DNA from: Candidatus Propionivibrio dominans
GTDB taxonomy: Bacteria > Pseudomonadota > Gammaproteobacteria > Burkholderiales > Rhodocyclaceae
Length of the DNA: 54,258 nt
Direction: 5' to 3'
Assembly: GCA_016709335.1 (NCBI GenBank)
Contig: JADJNC010000023.1
Location: forward strand, 1-54,258
This document shows, in pieces, positions 1 through 7,447 of this stretch. The translations under genes were made by a program, and so were the position numbers. Each line of letters begins with the position of its first letter. Within the stretch, counting starts at the first letter, position 1. The notes beneath the pieces were generated by a model, which worked only from the letters and a program-made list of their open reading frames with translations, did no database searches and was not told where the DNA came from.

Positions 1-2
1 CC

Positions 3-164
3 GCCAGCGATGCCGTGATCGAGGTCAACCCTCGCCATTCCCGCTATTATCAGCGCCTGCTGGGCTTCCGGCAGATCGGCAGGCGACGGCAGTGCCGACG
101 CCTCGACGCCCCGGTGGTTCTGATGCACCAGGAGCTGGATGACATGAGCGACCAGCGAAGCTGA
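3..164 (+). CDS. FeeM-type N-acyltransferase (C-terminal fragment, cut by window edge)
   Basis: Only the last 53 codons lie in the window, ending at a TGA at 162-164. The fragment reads NPRH, then YYQRLLGF, then DAPVVLMHQEL. This matches the C-terminal end of FeeM-like N-acyl amino acid synthases, GNAT-fold enzymes that move a fatty acyl chain from acyl carrier protein to an amino group. The gene runs convergently towards three Nif11-leader peptide genes on the other strand, with its stop 34 bases from the nearest peptide stop. GNAT-type maturases that acylate lysine or ornithine side chains are known from Nif11-leader lipopeptide RiPPs, so a role in peptide acylation is possible, but this is inference from position. 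The catalytic part is outside the window. Another GNAT acyltransferase class, such as those associated with exosortase systems, is an alternative. Confidence 0.6.
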   Translation, partial: ASDAVIEVNPRHSRYYQRLLGFRQIGRRRQCRRLDAPVVLMHQELDDMSDQRS

Positions 165-197
165 ACTGTTGGCGCCCGTTGCCTGAATGATTTGCGC

Positions 198-500
198 TCA
201 GCCGCCGATCTTCCTGGATACTGACATCGCCGTGTCTGAGACTGTTTTTGAGACATTCGAGACCATCTGGATGAGTTGCTGCTGCTTCTGGAGGACGTTC
301 TGCATGTCGATATTCGCCAGTTGTGCATCGCTCCCCCGTTGCGCGTCGCTAAAGCCGCCCACAACGCCCTGGAGTTCGCTATCGGATAACTCGTCGAGCG
401 AAAATTCGAAGCCGTGGCGCGCCGCGAGTTGGATAAATTCCCTTGAAAGCTCAGGCTTCGCCGAGACAAGTTCGAGGAAGTCGGTGATCGTTCCCTTCAT
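198..500 (-). CDS. Nif11-leader peptide precursor 1
   Basis: A 100-residue small protein. Residues 1-49 are a Nif11-type leader: MKGTITDFLELVSAKPELS, then LAARHGFEFSLDEL and a double-glycine end ELQGVVGG. This leader class directs modification and GG-specific protease/ABC export of RiPP precursors. The 51-residue follower is hydrophilic and predicted helical, rich in Q, N, S and T, with no cysteines, and ends SVSRKIGG. Its last 40 residues align with precursor 2 (pattern MQN..Q, SNVSKT, RKIGG). The start has a strong ribosome site, AAGGAGG, six bases upstream. It lies 96 bases downstream of precursor 2 on the same strand. Lack of Cys argues against a lanthipeptide or sactipeptide; the single RK pair near the C-terminus is the obvious candidate for arginase or acyltransferase action. 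No exporter gene is seen in the window. Confidence 0.85.
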   Translation of the reverse strand: MKGTITDFLELVSAKPELSREFIQLAARHGFEFSLDELSDSELQGVVGGFSDAQRGSDAQLANIDMQNVLQKQQQLIQMVSNVSKTVSDTAMSVSRKIGG

Positions 501-596
501 GATAGCCTCCTTGTAATTTTGGTTGATTTGCTTGGCGGTATGCTCTTGTAAAGTGTAATGTCCCAGACCTTCGCCTCAGACGCTTTGAAGGACTGT

Positions 597-881
597 TCAG
601 CCGCGCATGTTATGGATAATCGCCATCGACGAGTCATTCATCGTTTTCGACATATTCGCAAGCATCTGCTCGGCGGACGCCAACTTCTGAATGTTGTTCT
701 GAATATTTAATTGATCGAGTTGTGACATTTCCGTACCGCCCACAACGCCCTGCAGTTCGTTATCGAATAACTCATCGACCGAAAATTCGAAGCCGTGGCG
801 CGCCGCGAGTTTGATCAATTCCCTTGAAAGTTCAGGCTTCGCCGAGACAAGTTCGAGGAAGTCGGTGATCGTCCCTTTCAT
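597..881 (-). CDS. Nif11-leader peptide precursor 2
   Basis: A 94-residue protein whose first 49 residues are almost identical to the leader of precursor 1 (MKGTITDFLELVSAKPELS start, ELQGVVGG cleavage motif). The 45-residue core has no cysteine and ends AIIHNMRG. Residues of the core line up with precursor 1 as N(I/M)QN, QK, QM, N(M/V)SKT, D(S/T), then a short C-terminal tail with an arginine. It has a ribosome site AAGGGAG in front of the ATG. The gene is followed on the same strand by precursor 1 and preceded by a decayed arginase copy, which in turn follows precursor 3. Function is inferred from the leader family only; whether the product is an antimicrobial, a signal or a lipopeptide cannot be told from sequence. 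Confidence 0.85.
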   Translation of the reverse strand: MKGTITDFLELVSAKPELSRELIKLAARHGFEFSVDELFDNELQGVVGGTEMSQLDQLNIQNNIQKLASAEQMLANMSKTMNDSSMAIIHNMRG

Positions 882-911
882 GATTTTCTCCCTTGAAATG
901 TAGTTTTAGAA

Positions 912-1555
912 GCACTATGAACAGGTAATGCAAAGGTACACTTTCAATATAGGTGACCTGCCAGCCCTGTCAAACGCCTTCAAGCGGAGATTTATCGGCG
1001 GGAATATCCGGGTGGTGTTGTCGCTTCGCTCTTGCGCATCAGGGTGCTTTTTCCGAACAGGCTCTCGATCAGATCGACGGCCAGTTCTGCGGTCTGTTGC
1101 GTACGTCGAGGGCGGGATTGAGTTCGACCAGCGCCGAGCGTGCCAGACGACCGGTGTCGGCGATCATCTCCATGCACAGTTGTGCTTCGCGATAGGTCGG
1201 ACTGGCGCGCAGTGGTGGCCGACGCCCGGCGCGATGTCGGGGTCGAGGAAGTCGACGTCGAGACTCGAGACTGAAGTGCAGGTGGGTATCCGGGCCGATC
1301 AGCGCGAGCGCCAGTTCCATGCCGTGGATATTGCCGCTCGGCGTCAGGGTGGCGGTGTTGAAGTCGGCATGGGCGTCGAACCACAGCACGCGCAGTTTCC
1401 TGTTCCCCTCGCGCGCGGCAAGGCGGGCGACGGCGCTGATCGAGCCGATGCTCAGCGAATGACCGCCGCCCAGCAGAATCGGCAGACGATCGGCCTGAGT
1501 TCTTCATACACTGCGTCGTGCAGCAAACGGTTCCAGAGCACGACTACGGGCAGGC
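912..1555 (-). pseudogene. Decayed partial duplicate of the arginase gene
   Basis: This stretch is a nearly continuous copy of 1869-2702, that is the spacer below and most of the intact arginase gene. Compared with the intact copy it lacks 198 bases (equivalent to 2273-2470, 66 codons, bounded by a shared CAT) and carries several small indels, for example a lost G in CTGGTTGCG and a duplicated CTCGAGA. Reading frames therefore break into short pieces, although DAHADFN and the GGDHS region remain recognisable. At the upstream end the similarity stops near 1555 and about 80 bases of unrelated sequence lead into precursor 3. With the neighbouring peptide genes this shows that an arginase plus Nif11-peptide unit was duplicated in tandem and one arginase copy then decayed. 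Confidence 0.85.
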
Positions 1556-1634
1556 GCCGGGCAGTTTCCCCAGCGGCTCTCCCGGAACCGACTCCAGGCG
1601 CTTCACAGCGGCCAGAGCGTGGCTGACATTTTCG

Positions 1635-1838
1635 TCAAAGCGCCCGAACGGGAGGGTACCCTCCTCGGGCAGCACCTCCCGCGACACCCTGCAGTTCGTT
1701 ATCGGATAACTCGTCGCTATGGGATAACCCATCGACCGAAAATTCGAAGCCGTGGCGCGCCGCGAGTTCGATCAGATCCCTTGAAAGTTCAGGCTTCGCC
1801 GAAACAAGCGCGAGGAAGTCGGTGATCGTTCCTTTCAT
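1635..1838 (-). CDS. Nif11-leader peptide 3 with truncated, chimeric core
   Basis: A 67-residue protein. The leader is of the same family (MKGTITDFLALVSAKPELS, LAARHGFEFSVD) but has a seven-residue insertion, reading DGLSHSDELSDNELQGVAGG. After the double glycine only 12 residues follow (AARGGYPPVRAL) and they do not resemble the cores of precursors 1 and 2. The DNA just past the leader is the breakpoint of the tandem duplication, so the core was probably replaced by unrelated DNA. A good ribosome site, AAGGGAGG, is kept in front of the start. The gene lies 110 bases after the intact arginase. It may be a non-functional remnant, or a leader with a very short new core. Confidence 0.65.
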   Translation of the reverse strand: MKGTITDFLALVSAKPELSRDLIELAARHGFEFSVDGLSHSDELSDNELQGVAGGAARGGYPPVRAL

Positions 1839-1948
1839 GATAGCCTCCCTTGTAATGTCAGTTGATTAGCACTTTGAACAGGATATCCAAAGGTGCACTT
1901 TCAATATAGACCACCTTCCAGCCCTGTCAAACGCGTTCAAGCGGAGAT

Positions 1949-2902
1949 TTATTGGTGGGAATATCCGGGTGGTGTTGTCGCTTCGCTCTTGCGCATCAGG
2001 GTACTTTTTCCGAACAGGCTTTCGATCAGGTCGACGGCCAGTTCTGCGGTCTGGTTGCGTACGTCGAGGGCGGGATTGAGTTCGACCACGTCGAGCGATG
2101 CCAGACGACCGGTGTCGGCGATCATCTCCATGCACAGTTGTGCTTCGCGATAGGTCGGGCCGCCGCGCACGGTGGTGCCGACGCCCGGCGCGATGTCGGG
2201 GTCGAGGAAGTCGACGTCGAGACTGACGTGCAGGTGGGTATCCGGGCCGATCAGCGCAAGCGCCAGTTCCATGGTGTGGCGCATGCCCATCTCGTCGATA
2301 AAGCGCATGTCGAAGACCTCGATGCCGATGTCGTGCACCCGGTGCTTCTCGCCTTCATCGACGCTACGGATGCCGATCTGGCGAAGGTCCCTGGGGTTGA
2401 GCACGGGCGTGTGGCCGCCCAGTCCGATCAGCTCCTGCGGGCCGTGGCCGCACAGGCAGGCGACGGGCATGCCGTGGATGTTGCCGCTCGGCGTCAGGGT
2501 GGCGGTGTTGAAGTCGGCATGGGCGTCGAACCACAGCACGCGCAGTTTCCTGCTCCGCTCGCGGCAATGGCGAGCGACGGCGCTGATCGAGCCGATGCTC
2601 AGCGAATGATCGCCGCCCAGCAGGATCGGCAGACGATCGGCCTTGAGTTCTGCGTACACTATGTCGTGCAACAAACGGTTCCAGAGAACGACTTCGGGCA
2701 GGTGCCGGAAGCCATCGACGGCAGGCTGCCAGGGGTTGGCCGGCCCGGCAACATTGCCGCAATCCCTGACCTCGATACCAAACTGCTCGATGGCCCGGGC
2801 AATACCCGCCACACGCAAGGCTTCCGGCCCCATGCGGGCACCCAGTGTGCCGGCGCCGACGTCGGTTGGCGCGCCGATGAGACTGACACTCTTCCGTATC
2901 AT
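1949..2902 (-). CDS. rocF: Arginase (ureohydrolase family)
   Basis: A 317-residue ureohydrolase that would cleave L-arginine, or an arginine side chain, to ornithine and urea. The manganese-binding motifs are all present: GGDHS at about residues 97-101, DAHADFN at about 126-132 and SLDVDFLDPD at about 230. The length is normal for arginases. The ATG begins four bases after the lipA stop on the same strand, with no clear ribosome site, so translation is probably coupled to lipA. Downstream on the same strand come the Nif11-peptide genes, and a broken copy of this gene lies between them. In RiPP clusters, ureohydrolases acting on precursor peptides are known (peptide arginases), which makes a maturation role possible here; free arginine catabolism is the conservative reading. 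Confidence 0.88.
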   Translation of the reverse strand: MIRKSVSLIGAPTDVGAGTLGARMGPEALRVAGIARAIEQFGIEVRDCGNVAGPANPWQPAVDGFRHLPEVVLWNRLLHDIVYAELKADRLPILLGGDHSLSIGSISAVARHCRERSRKLRVLWFDAHADFNTATLTPSGNIHGMPVACLCGHGPQELIGLGGHTPVLNPRDLRQIGIRSVDEGEKHRVHDIGIEVFDMRFIDEMGMRHTMELALALIGPDTHLHVSLDVDFLDPDIAPGVGTTVRGGPTYREAQLCMEMIADTGRLASLDVVELNPALDVRNQTAELAVDLIESLFGKSTLMRKSEATTPPGYSHQ

Positions 2903-2906
2903 GCCG

Positions 2907-3890
2907 TTACCCCACCCCGGCGCTGTGCGCCTGCTGATCGGCCCAGTAACTTGAGCGCACCATCGGGCCGCAGGCGGCGCCGGTGAACCCCATCTTTTTG
3001 GCTTCTTCCTCGAACATCGCGAAGGTATCCGGGTGCACGTAGCGCGACACCGGCAGGTGGTGTGTCGAGGGTGCGAGGTACTGGCCGATGGTCAGCATTT
3101 CGACGCCGTTGGCGCGCAGGTCACGCAATACGTCGAGAATTTCCTCGTCGGTTTCGCCCAGACCGACCATCAGGCCGGACTTGGTCGGCACCTGCGGATA
3201 GCGCGCCTTGAATTGCTGCATGAAGGCCAGCGAGTGCGCGTAGTCGGCGCCGGGGCGCGCCTGCCGGTAAAGGCGCGGCACCGTTTCCAGATTGTGATTG
3301 AGCACGTCGGGCAGTGCGCGGCCGAGCACGTCGACGGCAATTTCCAGACGGCCACGGAAGTCGGGTACCAGTGTTTCGATGATGGTGCCCGGCGATTTTT
3401 CGCGCACCGCCGAAATCACGTCGACGAAATGCTGGGCGCCGCCATCGCGCAGATCGTCACGGTCGACGCTGGTGATGACGACGTAGCGCAGCTTCAGGTT
3501 GGCGACGCTGTCGGCCAGGCTGGCCGGCTCGTTCGGGTCGGGCGGCAAGGGTTTGCCGTGGCCGACGTCGCAGAAGGGGCAGCGGCGCGTGCAGATGTCG
3601 CCGAGAATCATGAAGGTCGCGGTACCGCGCCCGAAGCATTCGCCGATGTTCGGGCAGGCGGCTTCCTCGCACACCGTGTGCAGCTTCTGCTCGCGCAGCA
3701 TCTTCTTGATCTCGCCGAAGCGACCGGCGTCGTTGCCGGCCTTGACGCGAATCCACGCCGGTTTGCGCAGCGGTTCAATGGCCGCAACGACCTTGATCGG
3801 GATGCGTGCCGTTTTCAGTTCGCCCTTCTGCTTGACTCCGGCGACCTTGCCGGCCGCTTTGCCCGATTGCGTATTCTGCTGCTCGTTCAT
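2907..3890 (-). CDS. lipA: Lipoyl synthase
   Basis: A 327-residue radical SAM enzyme that inserts two sulfur atoms into octanoyl groups on lipoyl domains of 2-oxoacid dehydrogenases and GcvH. The auxiliary cluster motif is seen as [12 protein letters not shown] and the radical SAM motif as [10 protein letters not shown]; a C-terminal RSSY serine motif is also present. The chosen ATG gives the N-terminus [12 protein letters not shown] and overlaps the lipB stop by four bases (ATGA), so the two genes are translationally coupled. The reading frame stays open further upstream inside lipB, but that part is the antisense-frame shadow of lipB and has no LipA similarity. Arginase follows four bases after the stop. 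Confidence 0.96.
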   Translation of the reverse strand: MNEQQNTQSGKAAGKVAGVKQKGELKTARIPIKVVAAIEPLRKPAWIRVKAGNDAGRFGEIKKMLREQKLHTVCEEAACPNIGECFGRGTATFMILGDICTRRCPFCDVGHGKPLPPDPNEPASLADSVANLKLRYVVITSVDRDDLRDGGAQHFVDVISAVREKSPGTIIETLVPDFRGRLEIAVDVLGRALPDVLNHNLETVPRLYRQARPGADYAHSLAFMQQFKARYPQVPTKSGLMVGLGETDEEILDVLRDLRANGVEMLTIGQYLAPSTHHLPVSRYVHPDTFAMFEEEAKKMGFTGAACGPMVRSSYWADQQAHSAGVG

Positions 3891-4453
3891 GCTCGCTCCA
3901 GTTGTTGCGTGAGGTGGCTGACCAGGGCTTCCGCCGCTTGCGCCGGCGTCAACGCAATCCCCAGATCGCGCGTCTGGGTAACCGCCATGCCGGCATAGCC
4001 ACAGGGATCGATCGCGGCATAGGGCGACAAGTTCATATCGACGTTCAAGCTGACCCCATGATAGCAGCCGTTCTTCTTGACGCGCAGACCGAGCGCGCCA
4101 ATCTTGGCCACCGTCCCGGCCAGATCGACATAGACGCCGGGAGCACCGTCCAGCCGCCTTGCGCTGACACCGTGTTCGGCCAGCAGTTCGATGACTGCCT
4201 GCTCGATGCGGGTGACGAGTTCGCGCACCTTGAGGCCGCGTCGCGCCAGGTCGAGCAGCAGATAAACCACCACCTGGCCGGGGCCGTGGTAGGTAATCTG
4301 CCCGCCGCGATCGATCCTGACCAGCGGAATCCCGTTGTCTGCAAGCCGGTGCTCGGGTTTGCCGGCCTGCCCGAGCGTGTAAACCGGCGGATGCTCGCAG
4401 ACCCACAGCTCGTCAGCTGTTTCCGCGTTGCGGCTGGCGGTAAACTCGACCAT
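3887..4453 (-). CDS. lipB: Octanoyltransferase, start uncertain
   Basis: LipB moves octanoate from acyl carrier protein to lipoyl domains, the step before LipA. The conserved [16 protein letters not shown], the [12 protein letters not shown] and the catalytic lysine/cysteine region ([15 protein letters not shown]) are present. The ATG used here (4451-4453) gives 188 residues, but the frame remains open up to an in-frame TGA at 4550-4552 and the extra residues include GLADYEATWRA, which is part of the family. No ATG, GTG or TTG exists in that extension. A CTG at 4517-4519 lies seven bases after an AGGAG and would give a 210-residue protein of normal length. The region in front is a low-complexity GAGGAG/GAGTCAGGAG run that may have replaced the original start. 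Confidence 0.9.
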   Translation of the reverse strand: MVEFTASRNAETADELWVCEHPPVYTLGQAGKPEHRLADNGIPLVRIDRGGQITYHGPGQVVVYLLLDLARRGLKVRELVTRIEQAVIELLAEHGVSARRLDGAPGVYVDLAGTVAKIGALGLRVKKNGCYHGVSLNVDMNLSPYAAIDPCGYAGMAVTQTRDLGIALTPAQAAEALVSHLTQQLERA

Positions 4454-4552
4454 CGCCCGCCAGGTCGCTTCGTAATCTGCGAGCCCACAGTCAGGAACGA
4501 ACCCGCCACGTTCTGGCAGCGGTTCTCTCCTCTCCTCACTCCTGACTCCTCA

Positions 4553-4831
4553 CTAAAGCACTACCTTGACCAGCGGGTGACTGCTCAATTCTTGATAGAG
4601 CGCGTCAAGCTGAGGCCTGGACGTGGCGTTGATGGTGCACGTCAGGCTGACGTATTTGCCGCCGCTCGACGCGCGCATTTCCATCGTTGCGCCGTCGAAA
4701 TCCGGGGCATGGGAAAGCACGACTTCGAGTACCGTCTGCGCCAGCGCATTGTCGGCCAGCCCCATGATCTTGATCGGGAAGGCGCAGGGGAATTCGAACA
4801 AAGTGTCCGCTTGGGGTGGGGTATCAGACAT
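4553..4831 (-). CDS. ybeD: YbeD family (DUF493) lipoate-associated protein
   Basis: A 92-residue protein of the DUF493/YbeD family, small ACT-like alpha-beta proteins found almost always between the D-alanyl-D-alanine carboxypeptidase gene and lipB. Recognisable parts are FPCAFPIKIMG near the N-terminus, YVSLTCTINA in the middle and LSSHPLVKVVL at the end. Its biochemical role is not established; it is often suggested to assist or regulate lipoate metabolism because of this fixed neighbourhood. Its ATG overlaps the end of the short dat remnant by eight bases, and its stop directly abuts the open lipB frame, so the whole row from dacA to arginase probably forms one transcript. Confidence 0.93.
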   Translation of the reverse strand: MSDTPPQADTLFEFPCAFPIKIMGLADNALAQTVLEVVLSHAPDFDGATMEMRASSGGKYVSLTCTINATSRPQLDALYQELSSHPLVKVVL

Positions 4832-4943
4832 CGGCGCGGCGCATTACCTCGTCACCGCCCTCCCAGAACAGAACGCTGCACTCGAGCGGTGAAAACCTGG
4901 CCTCGGCGAGCGGCAGAAAATGGCCGTCGAGAAAGGCGCTCAT
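4824..4943 (-). pseudogene. dat: N-terminal stub of D-amino acid aminotransferase (dat)
   Basis: A 39-codon frame beginning with ATG directly after dacA. Its product starts MSAFLDGHFLPLAEARFSPL, the characteristic start of class IV aminotransferases such as D-alanine transaminase (a YLNGEFLPLSEA-like pattern), then continues for about 12 residues and stops inside the ybeD start. In related betaproteobacteria a full dat gene of about 280 codons usually sits between dacA and ybeD. Here everything after the first 25 or so codons is missing, so this is best read as a deletion remnant. A functional micro-ORF used only to couple translation of ybeD is the alternative; its stop overlaps the ybeD start, which would fit. 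Confidence 0.6.
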
Positions 4944-6082
4944 GGTTCGTCAGTTGAACCACAGCCGCACGGTGTCAATGGCTCGACCAAAAAAATTGGC
5001 AACCGGTACGCCTTCGATGGCCACAACGGGTAGTCGCCAAACGGTTTGCCATCGATGCTCACCTTCATCGTACCGACCACCTGGCCCTGCGTCACCGGCG
5101 CCATCATCGGCTGCTGCGAAACGAGTTCGGTCTTGATGCGCGGCGCATAGCCCTTGGGTACGGCGAGGATGAAGTCGCTGGTGAAGCCGGCCTTGAGCGT
5201 TTTCTCCGTTCCTTTCCAGATTTTGAGGTTGGACACCGCCTGATCCTTGGCATAGAGCTGAACGGCATCGTAGAACTGGAAGCCGAAGTTGAGCAGCTTG
5301 AGCGACTCCTGAGCGCGAACGCCGTCGGAGGCCGTGCCGAGTACGACCGACAGCAGGCGGCGCGGCCCGCGCTTGGACGAGGAAATCAGGCAATAGCCGG
5401 CGCCTTCGGTATGCCCGGTCTTTACTCCATCGACTGTCGGATCGAGCCACAGCAGACGGTTGCGGTTGGGCTGGGTGATGTTGTTGTAGCGGAATTCCTT
5501 GAGCGAGTAGTACTTGGCGTAGTCCTCGGGGAAGTCGCGGATCAGGGCGCCGGCAAGAATCGCCAGATCGCGCGCCGTGGTGTAGTGCTGCGGATCGGGC
5601 ATGCCGGCCGAGTTGCGGAAGCTGGTCGCCTTCATTCCCAGGCGCTGCGCCTCGCGGTTCATCATCTGCGCAAAAACGTCTTCATTGCCGGCGATGGCTT
5701 CGGACAGCGCAACGCAGGCGTCGTTGCCGGACTGCACGATCATGCCCTTGATCAGATCCTCGACCTTGACCTGCGTGTCGACCTGGATGAACATGCGCGA
5801 GCCTTGCGCCTTCCAGGCTTTCTCGGACACCGTCACCATCTGGTCGATCTTGATCGTCCCCTGCTTGAGCGCGGAGAAGGTGAGGTAGGCGGTCATCAGC
5901 TTGGTCAGCGAGGCCGGCTCGATACGTTCGTCGGGTGCCTGCGACGCGAGTTCCTGCCCGGAACCGGATTCGATGAGCAGCCAGGATTTGGCGGCCAGTG
6001 CAGGTGGAGTCGGCATCTGCTGGGCAAGGGCCAGCACCGGGAGCAGCAGCAGTAGGAGGAAAAATGATTGAATCTTGCGCAT
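4940..6082 (-). CDS. dacA: D-alanyl-D-alanine carboxypeptidase (PBP5/6 type), frameshifted near C-terminus
   Basis: A periplasmic DD-carboxypeptidase that trims pentapeptides in peptidoglycan. Residues 1-20 form a signal peptide ending ALAQQ. The serine penicillin-binding motifs are present: SLTK (about residue 58), SGN (about 119) and KTGHTEG (about 220). After GKPFGDYPL the frame diverges and ends in an unrelated tail at 4940. One base shifted, the same DNA encodes VAIEGVPVANFFGR and DTVRLWFN and stops at 4950. This is the normal amphipathic C-terminal membrane anchor of PBP5, so one base is missing near 5024. Repaired length would be 377 residues. Either a sequencing error or a real loss of the membrane anchor would explain it. 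Confidence 0.92.
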   Translation of the reverse strand: MRKIQSFFLLLLLLPVLALAQQMPTPPALAAKSWLLIESGSGQELASQAPDERIEPASLTKLMTAYLTFSALKQGTIKIDQMVTVSEKAWKAQGSRMFIQVDTQVKVEDLIKGMIVQSGNDACVALSEAIAGNEDVFAQMMNREAQRLGMKATSFRNSAGMPDPQHYTTARDLAILAGALIRDFPEDYAKYYSLKEFRYNNITQPNRNRLLWLDPTVDGVKTGHTEGAGYCLISSSKRGPRRLLSVVLGTASDGVRAQESLKLLNFGFQFYDAVQLYAKDQAVSNLKIWKGTEKTLKAGFTSDFILAVPKGYAPRIKTELVSQQPMMAPVTQGQVVGTMKVSIDGKPFGDYPLWPSKAYRLPIFLVEPLTPCGCGSTDEP

Positions 6083-6593
6083 GGGGAACCGTGTCGTTGT
6101 TGAAAACCGCGATTATAACAAGCGGCAAGCTGACCCCCGCCGTGTATTCCCTTAGCGATTTTGTAACGACCGAGGAAAGCGGAAGAAAGTGATACAGGTC
6201 TCTTTACCAGTCAACATCAGTTGATTTGCCATCAGGAGTCCGGAGGTTTCGACAATTTTCCGAGGTTTTCCGAGGGCGTACTTTTAATCAGCCATCGCTC
6301 AATTTCGCCTAAAAATGTCATTTTTTTCATGGATAACCATCCAGGTAATTTTCCAAGCCTTGCAACCGGGTTCCGGGCAACTCAGGGCCGCAGCAAATGG
6401 GTGATCCCTTTATCCCTATCCGGCTAAGAAAATATTGGGAATCAGGTATTCCCATTACTCACTATGTGGTCTAGATTGACTCTCAGGCGCGGGTGGCGAA
6501 GCAATACTGAACTAGGTTTTCATTCCCGCTCAAAAAGGCTAAATGTTATTGAGTGGGCATAACGTTGTTGTTTTCCTTTGCGAGGAGATATCA
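6083..6593. other. 511-bp intergenic region between dacA and a lipoprotein gene
   Basis: The two flanking genes are divergent, so promoters for both must lie here. The sequence is AT-richer than its surroundings, with T-tracts near 6325 and mixed poly-pyrimidine runs. No open frame with family similarity, no clear hairpin terminator and no RNA gene were recognised. A GAGGAG ribosome site at 6582-6587 belongs to the downstream lipoprotein. Confidence 0.5.
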
Positions 6594-7082
6594 ATGAATA
6601 ACGCTCAGAAATACTTGTCGCTCTTGGGCATTGCCGTAGCCCTTACGGGTTGCTATGTCGTTCCCGTCAGAGGGCCAGACGGCGCTGTCTACTACGATTA
6701 TTATCCGTTGCCGCCCGCGGGTTACCCGGTGCCGCCTGCGGGGGCACCGATGACATCGGCGCCGGTAGGCCCGATGCCGGCCGTGCTGAATGCGCGGCTC
6801 TATCCAACCAACGAAATCGCGACTCAGACCGGAATCATTACCGGTACAGTGACTAACATGATGACCGGGAAGGGTCGCTTCCAGGTCAATTTCATGGGTG
6901 AGGTGCTGAGCGGCGAGGCAACACGCGTTTCGAACGATGAAAAACGCGGCGTGGCCAGTGCCTACAGCCCCAAAGGGACCTACATGTCTTGCGACTACCA
7001 GATGAACACGCCAATGCAGGGTGCTGGAGATTGCAGGTTCTCGAACGGTGCCACGTTCAAGCTTCATCTGGGAGGGAGTTGA
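6594..7082 (+). CDS. Small lipoprotein of unknown function
   Basis: A 162-residue predicted lipoprotein. The ATG is preceded by GAGGAG at a good distance, and the N-terminus is a signal peptide with lipobox LTGC, so Cys19 would be lipidated. After that comes a proline, tyrosine and glycine-rich segment (YPLPPAGYPVPPAGAP) and then a domain of about 100 residues with the look of a small beta-sheet protein (TGIITGTVTNMMTGKGRF, GEVLSGEATRV, MSCDYQMNT, GDCRFSNGA), including two cysteines that could form a disulfide. I do not recognise a characterised family. It stands alone between dacA and the double-glycine peptide gene. Envelope location is inferred from the lipobox. Confidence 0.75.
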   Translation: MNNAQKYLSLLGIAVALTGCYVVPVRGPDGAVYYDYYPLPPAGYPVPPAGAPMTSAPVGPMPAVLNARLYPTNEIATQTGIITGTVTNMMTGKGRFQVNFMGEVLSGEATRVSNDEKRGVASAYSPKGTYMSCDYQMNTPMQGAGDCRFSNGATFKLHLGGS

Positions 7083-7447
7083 GCATTTGAACTCAAAGGG
7101 ACGTTGTCATTTAAAAAACAGAGCACAAATTATCAAATTACTTTGCCCCTTTATTACCGAACGCGGCACCACGGCAAAAGCCCGTAAATGACTGCGAAAG
7201 GTTCGGCTGGTCTTGCGGTAGGATCGGATTTCACGATTTTCGGACCGAAAACTTTGCACGAGCAGTTTTGCTCGCAATCAATAGAATCCGCGAGCAAAAA
7301 TGCCCAATCCCCGGTCATAGAAGAACTCACATTGGTATGAATATCCCATTAAGTATTGTTTTTTTTGCACTTTTGTCCTTGCCTAAGCCTTGGTCGTCTG
7401 CTATAAAACAGGTTGTCTCTTTAAAACAATCACTAGGAGCAGACAAG
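7083..7447. other. 365-bp region with hairpin and promoter ahead of a double-glycine peptide
   Basis: No gene was recognised. Two 14-base arms at 7262-7275 and 7290-7303 (GCAGTTTTGCTCGC and its near-perfect complement, one mismatch) with a 14-base loop form an inverted repeat about 100 bases upstream of the promoter listed separately. It could be an operator for a dimeric regulator or an RNA hairpin. A long T-run at 7359-7366 follows. Confidence 0.45.
7379..7407 (+). promoter_or_regulatory. Candidate sigma-70 promoter for the double-glycine peptide
   Basis: TTGCCT (7379-7384), a 17-base spacer and TATAAA (7402-7407) match the -35 and -10 elements of a housekeeping promoter. Transcription would begin near 7414, leaving a leader of about 34 bases with the ribosome site TAGGAG just before the ATG at 7448. 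No experimental start is known. Confidence 0.5.

Noticed and set aside
928..1626. Plus-strand frame of 232 codons over the decayed arginase
   Set aside because: It is the antisense shadow of the arginase duplicate; it has no ribosome site or family similarity.
3891..4406. Extension of the lipA reading frame upstream to give about 499 residues
   Set aside because: The extra part overlaps lipB in a different frame and has no LipA similarity; the ATG at 3890 with ATGA overlap explains the gene.
6083..6593. Riboswitch upstream of the lipoprotein gene
   Set aside because: I looked for c-di-GMP, TPP and cobalamin type conserved boxes and could not match any.
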